NCBI GenBank assembly: GCA_030645575.1
Contig: JAUSMJ010000004.1
Location: forward strand, 27,538 to 91,537
Length of the DNA: 64,000 nucleotides
Direction: 5' to 3'
From: Caulobacter sp.
Lineage (GTDB): Bacteria; Pseudomonadota; Alphaproteobacteria; Caulobacterales; Caulobacteraceae
This document shows positions 34,976-42,246 of this stretch, in pieces (the stretch's first letter is position 1; every line of letters begins with the position of its first letter). The position numbers were made by a program, and so were the translations under genes. The notes under the pieces are model-generated. The model worked only from the letters and a program-made list of their open reading frames with translations, made no database searches and was not told the DNA's origin.

Positions 34976-35686
34976 TTGCGTAAACTGGATGAGCGCCTCT
35001 CGCGGCGCGGCCTGATCGTCGGCCTGGCGGCCCTGACCGCCTCCTGCGCCACCTCGACGCCGAAGCCGGCGCTGGTCGCCCAGGCCGCCTTGACCCCGCC
35101 TCCGGCCGCGCCGCCGCCGCTGGTCGTTCCGCCCGCGGTCGCGCCGGTCCTCGGCCCCGAGCTCGATCCCGGGGGCCTGATCCGCCGGCCGCTGATGCAC
35201 GCGGCGCTCGACGCGCTGAAGCGCCATGGCGACCGGGTGGAACGCCAGGATCGCATCTACATCGTCGACTTCCAGGCTCATTCCAGCCGTCCGCGTCTGT
35301 TCCGGCTGGACCTCGTCACCGGTGAGGCGACGGCCTACCACACCGCTCACGGCCGGGGCTCCGACCCGGCGCACACCGGCTTCGCCCAGCGCTTTTCGAA
35401 CGTGCCGGAGTCGAACGCCTCGTCCGTCGGGGCCTATCTGACGGCTGGACCCGGGATGGGCGCCAAGCACGGCCCCAACGTCCTGCTGGACGGGCTGGAC
35501 CCGACCAATTCGGAAGTCCGCGACCGGGCGATCATCGTCCACGGGGCCGACTACTGCGAACCTTCCTACCTGTCCGCCCACGGCAAGCTCGGCCGGTCGT
35601 TCGGCTGTTTCGCCGTGTCCCAAAAGGATCTGAACGCCCTGCGCCCCGACATGGACGCCGGCCGCCTGCTGTTCGCGGGGGTCTAG
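34976..35686 (+). CDS. Murein L,D-transpeptidase catalytic-domain protein (YkuD_2 type)
   Basis: A 236-residue exported protein. After a twin-arginine-like or lipoprotein-like leader (SRRGLIVGLAALTASCAT), there is a Pro/Ala-rich linker and a catalytic domain with HGADYCEPSYLSAHGKLGRS then FGCFAVSQ, matching the His and SxGC-type catalytic Cys arrangement of this family. The cysteine in FGCF is the likely nucleophile for peptidoglycan crosslinking. The TTG at 34976 is chosen as start because GGGGGAGA lies 8 bases before it; earlier starts (GTG 34940) lack one. A family A repeat follows. Confidence 0.85.
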   Translation: MRKLDERLSRRGLIVGLAALTASCATSTPKPALVAQAALTPPPAAPPPLVVPPAVAPVLGPELDPGGLIRRPLMHAALDALKRHGDRVERQDRIYIVDFQAHSSRPRLFRLDLVTGEATAYHTAHGRGSDPAHTGFAQRFSNVPESNASSVGAYLTAGPGMGAKHGPNVLLDGLDPTNSEVRDRAIIVHGADYCEPSYLSAHGKLGRSFGCFAVSQKDLNALRPDMDAGRLLFAGV

Positions 35687-35694
35687 CGACAGTC

Positions 35695-35768
35695 AGGGAC
35701 ATGCACTTCAGTGCGTGTCCCTCGCCGCCTCGAAGCTGAGGGGGACACGCACTGAAGTGCATGTCCCC
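35695..35768. repeat. Palindromic repeat family A, copy 3 (paired)
   Basis: Two palindromic units (AGGGACATGCACTTCAGTGC and GTGTCCCT; then GGGGACACGCACTGAAGTGC and ATGTCCCC) are separated by 17 bases. They start 9 bases after the L,D-transpeptidase stop and end 7 bases before the convergent S10 peptidase stop. The pair is almost identical to copy 4 at 49101. Confidence 0.88.
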
Positions 35769-35775
35769 GGTTTCC

Positions 35776-37290
35776 CTACCCCGCCCCGTACATCGCCATC
35801 ACGTCGCGGCGCATCGACGCGCCGCTGTCGGGGCGACTGTAGAACATGTGGCCGCCCGGATAGACCTTCAGCTGGACGCGGCCCGGATTGCCCATCGGCG
35901 GCAGCTGGTCGATCACGATGCGCGAGGCGAAATAGGGGCAGCTGAGGTCGTCGTAGCCGTGGACGATCAGCACCTTCATCTTCGGGTCGTTGGCCAGCGC
36001 CTTGCGGAACGACGACACGGCCTCGATGGTCGGCAGCTCATCCTCCCAGGCCTCGTTCACCTCGCCGCTGAGGGCGTTGTAGCGGGCCTCGACCTTCCAG
36101 CCGACGACGCGGGTGACGAAATCGACCATGGCGCTGGTGGTCGGGGCGATCAGGGCGTCGAGGATCGGGTCGCCGCTGCGCTGGTTCGGCGAGAAGGGGT
36201 AGGGGTCCCAGGCCGTGACGTTGGAATCGTACCAGCTGCCGATGCGGCCTTCGTCACGATAGAGCTCGCGCAGGAAGGCGCGGCTGTCGATGCGACCGCC
36301 CATCTGGCGCACCACGGACTCGCGCAGGCCGGTGTAGGCGGTCACGCGCTTGATGATCCGCTCCAGCGCCGGCTGGTTGGTCCGCCCGGCCATGAAGTCG
36401 GTCAGGAACTCGGTGCGGACGTAGTTTTCCACCTCGGCCATCAGCTCGGGCGACAGGGTCTTGCCCTGGCGCTCATAGTGGGCCGCGGCCATCGAGGGCA
36501 GCGTCACCACCCAGGGCATCGGCGAGAAGTCGCCGCCCGACCAGCTGGTCCCGTCGAAGAACGGCGAGACCAGCACCACGCCATTGACGCCCACGCCCAG
36601 CTCGGTCTGCAGATAGTGGGTCAGGCGCGGGCCGCGGAAGCCGCCATAGCTCTCGCCGGTGATGTATTTCGGCGAGGTCATCCGCTCGTTCTTGAGCAGC
36701 CAGTCGTAGACGATGCGCGAGAGGTAGGCGATGTCCTGCTTGACGCCGAAGAAGGCCTTCTTGCTTTCCTCCGGCGTGGTCCGCGAGCGCGAGAAGCCCG
36801 TGCCGACAGGATCGATGAACACCAGGTCGGTGAAGTCCAGCCAGGTGTAGGGATTGTCCTGCAGCGCCGCCGAGTCGGACGGCGCGTCGCCCTGGGCGCC
36901 GAACTGCACCCGCTTGGGCCCGATCGCGCCAAGGTTCAGATAGACGCTGGCCGCGCCGGGTCCGCCATTGAAGGCGAAGGTCACCGGCCGGTTGGGGTTG
37001 CGTGGGCCGTCGAGCACATAGGACGTGAACACCACCTCGGCGGTGATCTTGCCCTTGTCGTCGCGCACCGGCAGCGCGCCGACCGTGACGGTGTAGTTCA
37101 GCGTCTTGCCGGCGACATGGGTGATCTGTTTGACCTTCGCGTCGGCGGGGAAGGGCGGCAGGTCCGCGTCGGGGGCCTTGCCGGCGGCGACCTCGGCCGG
37201 CTTGTCGGCGGCGCCGGCCGAGCCCAGGGCGCCGAGGGCCAACGCGGTCGCCAGACCGATCACACCGAAGATACGCATCAACGCCCCCAT
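35776..37290 (-). CDS. S10 family serine carboxypeptidase
   Basis: A 504-residue exported peptidase with a signal peptide (about 1-28, cleavage at SAGAADK). The S10 triad is visible: nucleophile S214 in GESYGGFRG, the Asp in VHGYDDLSCPY near residue 445, and the His in YPGGHMFYSRP near 485. The oxyanion motif NGGPGAASV (108-116) is intact. S10 enzymes trim C-terminal residues at acidic pH; bacterial ones are common in Caulobacterales and Xanthomonadales. It is separated from DUF454 by a half copy of repeat family B. Confidence 0.94.
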   Translation of the reverse strand: MGALMRIFGVIGLATALALGALGSAGAADKPAEVAAGKAPDADLPPFPADAKVKQITHVAGKTLNYTVTVGALPVRDDKGKITAEVVFTSYVLDGPRNPNRPVTFAFNGGPGAASVYLNLGAIGPKRVQFGAQGDAPSDSAALQDNPYTWLDFTDLVFIDPVGTGFSRSRTTPEESKKAFFGVKQDIAYLSRIVYDWLLKNERMTSPKYITGESYGGFRGPRLTHYLQTELGVGVNGVVLVSPFFDGTSWSGGDFSPMPWVVTLPSMAAAHYERQGKTLSPELMAEVENYVRTEFLTDFMAGRTNQPALERIIKRVTAYTGLRESVVRQMGGRIDSRAFLRELYRDEGRIGSWYDSNVTAWDPYPFSPNQRSGDPILDALIAPTTSAMVDFVTRVVGWKVEARYNALSGEVNEAWEDELPTIEAVSSFRKALANDPKMKVLIVHGYDDLSCPYFASRIVIDQLPPMGNPGRVQLKVYPGGHMFYSRPDSGASMRRDVMAMYGAG

Positions 37291-37354
37291 CGCTTACGGA
37301 CCCGGACTCCGGGAAGGCCGCGACCCTAACCTCGCCGACGGGGCAATCACAATC

Positions 37355-37378
37355 ACCGTCATGGCCCGGCCTGTCCGG
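37355..37378. repeat. Palindromic repeat family B, half copy
   Basis: ACCGTCATGGCCCGGCCTG followed by TCCGG matches one arm of the element at 29742 with one base difference. Its partner arm is absent. It lies in the 95-base gap between the S10 peptidase and DUF454 genes. Confidence 0.7.
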
Positions 37379-37384
37379 CGACGG

Positions 37385-37654
37385 TCAGCGCCGGCGAGTG
37401 CGGCCACCGCCAAACGGCCGCCAGCGCAGGAAGCCGATGATCGCCGGCCCGACCACGGGCGTGCGCAGGAGCGGGCGCACGGCGTGCGGCCGGGTCTTCA
37501 GAAAACAGACCACCGCCCCGATCCAGAAGACCGTCGTCGGCAGACCGGGCGTGACCACCCCGACCGCGCCCACGGCCACGAACGTCGCGCCCAGTCCGTC
37601 GAGCGCGGCGCGGGCGGCGGGTGACCGGCGACGGTGTGGTGGCGGACTCTCCAT
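37385..37654 (-). CDS. DUF454 (YbaN-like) small membrane protein
   Basis: An 89-residue protein with two hydrophobic helices in the DUF454 pattern: LGATFVAVGAVGVVTPGLPT, TVFWIGAVVCFLKTRPHAVR, then VVGPAIIGFLRWR. The function of the family is unknown. The ATG at 37654 gives a family-like size; the longer upstream frame overlaps the divergent ubiA region. It diverges from ubiA with only 46 bases between starts, so the promoters are back to back. Confidence 0.8.
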   Translation of the reverse strand: MESPPPHRRRSPAARAALDGLGATFVAVGAVGVVTPGLPTTVFWIGAVVCFLKTRPHAVRPLLRTPVVGPAIIGFLRWRPFGGGRTRRR

Positions 37655-37700
37655 GGCGGCGACTATTGCGGGTTCGGCCGCTTTGCGCCACCACGGCCTT

Positions 37701-38630
37701 ATGACCTCGATCCTTCCCGACGCCGCGCCGAGCAACTGGGTGGACCGGTATGCGCCCGTGGGGCTGCGGCCGTGGCTGAAACTGGGGCGGTTCGACCGGC
37801 CGACGGGCATCTGGCTGCTGATGCTGCCCGGCTGGATGGGGCTAGCCCTGGCGGCGGCGATGCGCGGCAAGGCGCCCGACCTTGTCCTGCTGCTGCTGTT
37901 CTTCGTCGGGGCGGCGCTGATGCGGGCGGCGGGCTGCGCCTACAACGACATCGTCGATCGCGACATCGACGCGAAGGTCGCCCGCACGGCCGGCCGGCCG
38001 ATCCCGTCCGGCCAGATCAGCGTGAAACAGGCCTGGGCCTTCGTCATCGGCTGCTGCCTGGTCAGCCTGGTGATCCTGCTGGCGATGAACCTCTGGACCA
38101 TCGGTCTGGGCGTCGCCTCGCTGGCGCTGGTGGCGGCCTATCCGTTCATGAAGCGGATCACCTGGTGGCCGCAGGCCTGGCTGGGCCTGACCTTCAACTG
38201 GGGCGCCCTGATGGGCTTCGCGGCGGCTGGGGGAGCGCCCGGCTGGCCGGCCGTGCTGCTCTATGCGGGCCTGGTGTTTTGGACCCTCGGCTACGACACC
38301 ATCTACGCGGTGCAGGATCTCGAGGACGACGCCCTGGCCGGGGTCAAGTCCTCGGCCCGCCGGCTGGGCGGCCAGGCCCCACGGGCGGTGCTGGCCTTCT
38401 ACGGCGTCTGTTTCGGCCTGGTCCTGACGGCGGCCTGGATCGGCGGACTGGGACCGCTGTTCCTCGTGCCGGCGGCCCTGTTCGCGCTGCATCTGTCGCG
38501 CCAGGCGTCCAGGCTCGACGTGGCCGACCCGGCCGGCGCGCTGGCGCTGTTCAAGTCCAACAGCTGGGCGGGGGTGCTGCTGGTTGTGGCGCTGGCGGCG
38601 GGCGTTTGGAAGCCGGGCGGGGTGTTCTAG
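37701..38630 (+). CDS. ubiA: 4-Hydroxybenzoate polyprenyltransferase
   Basis: A 309-residue polytopic membrane enzyme that attaches the polyprenyl tail to 4-hydroxybenzoate in ubiquinone synthesis. The two Asp-rich motifs are NDIVDRDIDAKV (82-93) and YDTIYAVQDLEDD (about 196-208). GRFDRPTGIWLLMLPGW at the start is the diagnostic entry sequence. The stop shares its CTAG with the convergent CPBP protease gene, so the two open frames overlap by 4 bases tail to tail. Confidence 0.96.
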   Translation: MTSILPDAAPSNWVDRYAPVGLRPWLKLGRFDRPTGIWLLMLPGWMGLALAAAMRGKAPDLVLLLLFFVGAALMRAAGCAYNDIVDRDIDAKVARTAGRPIPSGQISVKQAWAFVIGCCLVSLVILLAMNLWTIGLGVASLALVAAYPFMKRITWWPQAWLGLTFNWGALMGFAAAGGAPGWPAVLLYAGLVFWTLGYDTIYAVQDLEDDALAGVKSSARRLGGQAPRAVLAFYGVCFGLVLTAAWIGGLGPLFLVPAALFALHLSRQASRLDVADPAGALALFKSNSWAGVLLVVALAAGVWKPGGVF

Positions 38631-39442
38631 GCGCCAACGGGGTCTCGACCCGCGAGGGTTCGCGGTCCCCACAGCATCACGATCCCCGCTGCCACGACCG
38701 ACAGGATCACGACTGTCACGAATGGGTCGTAGTGCGAGCCGTAGTTGGGGAACGAGAACTCCGCGACGTTGGTCATGGCGTGGAACACCGCCACCAGCAG
38801 GACGCTGCGCCCGCTGGCGACGAACAGCCAGACAGTGATGACCCGCAGAGGAACCATCGCGGCCAGCTGCCAGGCCGACCAGACGGCGTCGTGTCCGGTC
38901 TGCGCCATCGGAATAATGTGCCAGACCACCCAGACCAGGCCTATGGCCAGGGCCGCGCCCAGAGCACTCATGCCCGGGACCAGCCGCTCATAGAGATAGC
39001 CCTGCCACCCCAGCTCCTCGCCGATCCCGGCGGCCAGGAACATCAGGAAGAACACCGGCAGGCGGGCCAGCGGAAACACCGGGTCGCTGATCGGCCCGTC
39101 GCGCAGCAGGATCAGGCCATACTCCAGCAGCATCGCCGTCGGCATCAGCAGCACGGCGACCAGCCACCAGCCCGCGCCGCGCACCCGCCGGCCGTCCACC
39201 ACCCGGGCCAGCAGGGCGCGAAAGCCGGCCGCGCCGCCCTGTCTCGTCGCCAGGATCAAGGCGGCGACCATCGGGACAAAGGCCATCAGGGCGCTCGGCG
39301 GAAGGCTGATCGGCATGGACGGCGGCAGGAACCGGTCCGCGAAGGCCCCGACGACCCAGAACGGCAGCGACAGCCCGAACAGCAGCAGCAGAAAAGGCCA
39401 GACCGACCGGCCGGGCGGCGGACTCTCTCCGGTCACGCTCAA
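38627..39442 (-). CDS. CPBP family intramembrane metalloprotease
   Basis: A 271-residue polytopic protein with the Abi/CAAX-protease motifs: EELGWQGYLYE (Glu-Glu and following Arg-type motif 1 region, near 140-150), then WVVWHIIPM (His), and VAVFHAMTNVAEF (His/Asn). In bacteria these proteases often protect producers from their own bacteriocins or mature peptides; the target here is unknown. The start is uncertain: TTG at 39442 or GTG at 39436; both are short distances from the first helix. Confidence 0.85.
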   Translation of the reverse strand: MSVTGESPPPGRSVWPFLLLLFGLSLPFWVVGAFADRFLPPSMPISLPPSALMAFVPMVAALILATRQGGAAGFRALLARVVDGRRVRGAGWWLVAVLLMPTAMLLEYGLILLRDGPISDPVFPLARLPVFFLMFLAAGIGEELGWQGYLYERLVPGMSALGAALAIGLVWVVWHIIPMAQTGHDAVWSAWQLAAMVPLRVITVWLFVASGRSVLLVAVFHAMTNVAEFSFPNYGSHYDPFVTVVILSVVAAGIVMLWGPRTLAGRDPVGA

Positions 39443-39568
39443 AACGGCCCGGCGGTCAGCGGGCCGGCCGCGAGCACGGCGGCGAACAGGCGAGGTCGCA
39501 TTGAACCCTCCGAAAGGTGACGCTTGGTCATCCTACACATCCCGGCGCCGAAGTGAGATAGTCACGCC

Positions 39569-40534
39569 ATGGCCGTCGCCGCACGCGTGAAACCGAAGGA
39601 CTTCTTCACCGACGCCGAATGGGCGCCGCTGGCCGCCCGCTCGTCGTGGAAGGGGCTGTGGCTGGTCGCCCACGCCTGGCTGACGATCCTGGCGGCCGGG
39701 GCGTTGTTCATCATCTGGCCCAACCCGCTGACCCTCATCCTGGCCGTGATGATCATCGGCGCGCGGCAGCTGGGCCTGGCCATCCTGATGCATGACGGGG
39801 CCCACGGCTGCCTGCACCCGAACCAGGCGGTCAATGACTGGATCGGCCACTGGCTGGCCGGCGCCCCGACCAACGGCGACCTGCGGCGCTACCGCGACTA
39901 CCACCTGCAACACCACAAGTTCGCCCAGCAGGAAGAGGACCCGGACCTCGGCCTGTCCGCGCCCTTTCCGATCACGCGACAGTCGCTGTGGCGCAAGGCG
40001 GTCCGCGACCTGACCGGCCAGACCTTCTACAAACAGCGCATCCAGCCGAGCATCGACGCCTTCAAGTCCGGCAAGCGGCAGAACGTCCCGTTCGGCAAGA
40101 TCTTCAAGGGCGTGCTGACCTTCTGGTCGCCGTTCCTGATCTTCCACGTCCCGGTGATCGTGGTGCTGTCAGCCTTCGGCCTGTGGTGGGCCTGGCCGGT
40201 GCTGTGGCTGCTGCCGATGGCGACCTGGTATCCGCTGATCACCCGCCTGCGGAACATCGCCGAGCACGCCCTGGTCGGCAAGGACCAGCCCGACCCCCTG
40301 CGCCACGCCCGCACGACGCTGGCCGGCCCGGTCGAGCGGCTGCTGATGGCGCCCTACTACGTCAACTATCACTGCGAACATCACATGTTCATGCATGTGC
40401 CCTGCTGGAACCTGCCGAAGGTGCACAGGCTGCTGAAGCAGAAGGGCGTGATGGAGCGGATGCTGACGGCGCCGGGGTATCTGACGGTGCTGCGGGAGGC
40501 GTCGAGCAAGGGGCCGGTGGTGGCGGCGGCATAG
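39569..40534 (+). CDS. Membrane fatty-acid desaturase / hydroxylase family protein
   Basis: A 321-residue non-haem di-iron membrane enzyme. Three histidine boxes are complete: HDGAH (75-79), HLQHH (112-116) and HCEHH (about 269-273, YHCEHHMFMHVP). Two hydrophobic hairpins flank the boxes. Members desaturate or hydroxylate acyl chains or related lipids; the substrate is not determinable. The ATG at 39569 is preceded by GAAGTGAGA, a weak Shine-Dalgarno. Confidence 0.92.
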   Translation: MAVAARVKPKDFFTDAEWAPLAARSSWKGLWLVAHAWLTILAAGALFIIWPNPLTLILAVMIIGARQLGLAILMHDGAHGCLHPNQAVNDWIGHWLAGAPTNGDLRRYRDYHLQHHKFAQQEEDPDLGLSAPFPITRQSLWRKAVRDLTGQTFYKQRIQPSIDAFKSGKRQNVPFGKIFKGVLTFWSPFLIFHVPVIVVLSAFGLWWAWPVLWLLPMATWYPLITRLRNIAEHALVGKDQPDPLRHARTTLAGPVERLLMAPYYVNYHCEHHMFMHVPCWNLPKVHRLLKQKGVMERMLTAPGYLTVLREASSKGPVVAAA

Positions 40535-40629
40535 TTCAGTCCGACGAGTCGAGGGTTGTCAGTCACCTCTCCCGGCCAGCGCAGGTACGGAAATTCCCAA
40601 TTGATTTGCCGAGGTGTAAGCGTGCCTGC

Positions 40630-40881
40630 ATGAGAAGGCTGGTTCAGCGACCAACAAGCTTTCGAGCCGCCTTCTATCAAGGGTTCGCGGCCGTCGCTGT
40701 GTCATTGTTCGTACCGATGCTGGTCCTCGCGATCCGCTCGATGCAGGTGGCGATAAACCCGGTCGAACCAGTATTCGTCTTCTCTGGCATCTTCGTTGGC
40801 TGCAGCGTGGCTGCCGGTCTCTGCAATATGACGCCTCTGGTGGTGCAGTGGTTCGTGCACCGACATTTCTCACGGCGCTGA
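40630..40881 (+). CDS. Small hypothetical membrane protein
   Basis: An 83-residue reading frame, MRRLVQRPTSFRAAFYQGFA, with two hydrophobic helices (about 18-38, AAVAVSLFVPMLVLAIRSM, and about 47-68, VFVFSGIFVGCSVAAGL) and a basic end (HRHFSRR). No family was recognised. It is notably less GC-rich than its neighbours. It may be translated, but no clear Shine-Dalgarno precedes the ATG. Confidence 0.5.
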   Translation: MRRLVQRPTSFRAAFYQGFAAVAVSLFVPMLVLAIRSMQVAINPVEPVFVFSGIFVGCSVAAGLCNMTPLVVQWFVHRHFSRR

Positions 40882-40970
40882 GGGAATGGTCCGCGCCGGT
40901 CGCCAGCGCAGGATCGACGGCATTTCGCAGTACGGTTGCCATGCGCAGCGGCGCCCCTCAGAAGCACGCC

Positions 40971-41621
40971 ATGATCACCGACCGTCGCGCCTTCATCGTC
41001 GCCAACACCCGCCTGCAGGCGCCGCCGCATGCGCCGGAGCTGGTGCTGCACCTGGCCGACGAGATCACGCCGATCTGGAAGCTGACCGAGGAGGCGCTGG
41101 CCGAGATCGGCCTGCCGCCGCCGTTCTGGGCCTTCGCCTGGGCCGGCGGCCAGGCGCTGGCGCGCTATGTGCTCGACAACTCTGCCGTCGTCGCCGGCAG
41201 GCGGGTGGTCGATTTCGCCTCGGGTTCGGGCATCGTCGCCATCGCGGCCAAACGGGCGGGCGCCGCGTCGGTGCTGGCCGCCGACATCGACGGCTACTGC
41301 GGCGCGGCGGTGGCCCTGAACGCGGCGGCCAACGGCGTGGCGGTCGAGTTCACCGACGCCGACCTGCTCGACGCCCCGCCGCCGAGCGACGCCGACGTCA
41401 TCCTGGCCGGCGACATCTGTTACGAAAAACCGCTGGCCGAGCGGGTCATGGTCTGGCTGACGGCGGCGCGGGCGGCCGGGGCGACGGTGCTGATCGGCGA
41501 TCCGGGGCGCACCTACTTTCCCAAAACAGGCCTGATCAAGCTGGCCGAATATCAGGTCGCCACGACCCGCGAGCTCGAGGATTTCGAGGTCAAGAAGACC
41601 AGCGTCTGGACTCTGCCCTGA
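40971..41621 (+). CDS. Class I SAM methyltransferase, ETFB lysine methyltransferase-like
   Basis: A 216-residue Rossmann-fold methyltransferase. The substrate-side motif PPFWAFAWAGGQALARY (about 44-60) and the SAM-binding VVDFASGSGIVAIAAKRAGA (about 75-94), followed by DIDGYC and the GDICYEKPLAERVM stretch, match the METTL20/ETFB-KMT group that trimethylates lysines on the electron-transfer flavoprotein beta subunit. The start could also be the ATG at 40941 (ten residues more). Its target in this organism is inferred, not shown. Confidence 0.82.
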   Translation: MITDRRAFIVANTRLQAPPHAPELVLHLADEITPIWKLTEEALAEIGLPPPFWAFAWAGGQALARYVLDNSAVVAGRRVVDFASGSGIVAIAAKRAGAASVLAADIDGYCGAAVALNAAANGVAVEFTDADLLDAPPPSDADVILAGDICYEKPLAERVMVWLTAARAAGATVLIGDPGRTYFPKTGLIKLAEYQVATTRELEDFEVKKTSVWTLP

Positions 41622-41665
41622 CGCCCGCGATATAGAACAAAAACAGAACAACTGGAGTTCGCCCG

Positions 41666-42010
41666 ATGCGCGAAGACGGCAAGATCGACTATGTGGAATT
41701 CCCCGCGACCGGCATTCCGGCGGTGAAGGCGTTCTATTCGGCGGCCTTCGGCTGGACCTTCGTCGACTACGGACCCGACTACGCGGCGTTCGGTGACGCG
41801 GCGGTCGATGGCGGCTTCAACGGCGACGCGGTCGAGGCGCCGGCCAAGCCGCTGGTGGTGCTCTACGCCCACGACATCGAAGGCATGTTGGCGAAGGTGA
41901 CGTCGGCCGGCGGCGTGGTCGTCAAGCCGATCTTCCCCTTCCCGGGCGGCCGCCGCTTCCACTTCACCGACCCGTCGGGCAACGAACTGGCGGTGTGGAG
42001 CGAGAGGTAG
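41666..42010 (+). CDS. VOC (glyoxalase/bleomycin-resistance) family protein
   Basis: A 114-residue single VOC domain. The visible beta-alpha-beta-beta-beta modules are KIDYVEFPATGIPAVKAFYS, AAFGWTFVDYGPDYAAFGD, and the closing FHFTDPSGNELAVWSE. Members are metal-dependent lyases, dioxygenases or drug-binding proteins; a single half-domain like this one dimerises. The ATG follows GGAG by 11 bases. Confidence 0.9.
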   Translation: MREDGKIDYVEFPATGIPAVKAFYSAAFGWTFVDYGPDYAAFGDAAVDGGFNGDAVEAPAKPLVVLYAHDIEGMLAKVTSAGGVVVKPIFPFPGGRRFHFTDPSGNELAVWSER

Positions 42011-42021
42011 AGCCTTCTTCT

Positions 42022-42175
42022 CCCTTCCTCCTTGATGGAGGAAGGGTCGGGGATGGAGGTGTGGCCACGGTGGTGCGGTGAGATCACCATAGGGCGCCAG
42101 CGCCATGCCGAGCCCATCGCCAAACCCGTCGGCCACACCACCACCCCTGCCCCTCCTCCATCGAGGAGGAGGGGT
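42022..42175. repeat. Long inverted repeat (family F) between VOC and ggt genes
   Basis: Left arm (42022-42065, CCTTCCTCCTTGATGGAGG, then GGGTCGGGGATGGAGG and TGTGGCC) and right arm (42131-42174, GGCCACACCACCACCCCTGC, then CCTCCTCCATCGAGGAGG) form a diverged inverted repeat of about 44 bases each around a 65-base centre. The arms carry internal hairpins. No gene is in the element. Confidence 0.75.
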
Positions 42176-42246
42176 TCAGGAACGCCCTAGCCCCTCCGGC
42201 CCACCGGCCTATAGTCCCCACCCTCAGTCCCCGGGGAGTCCCGCCC

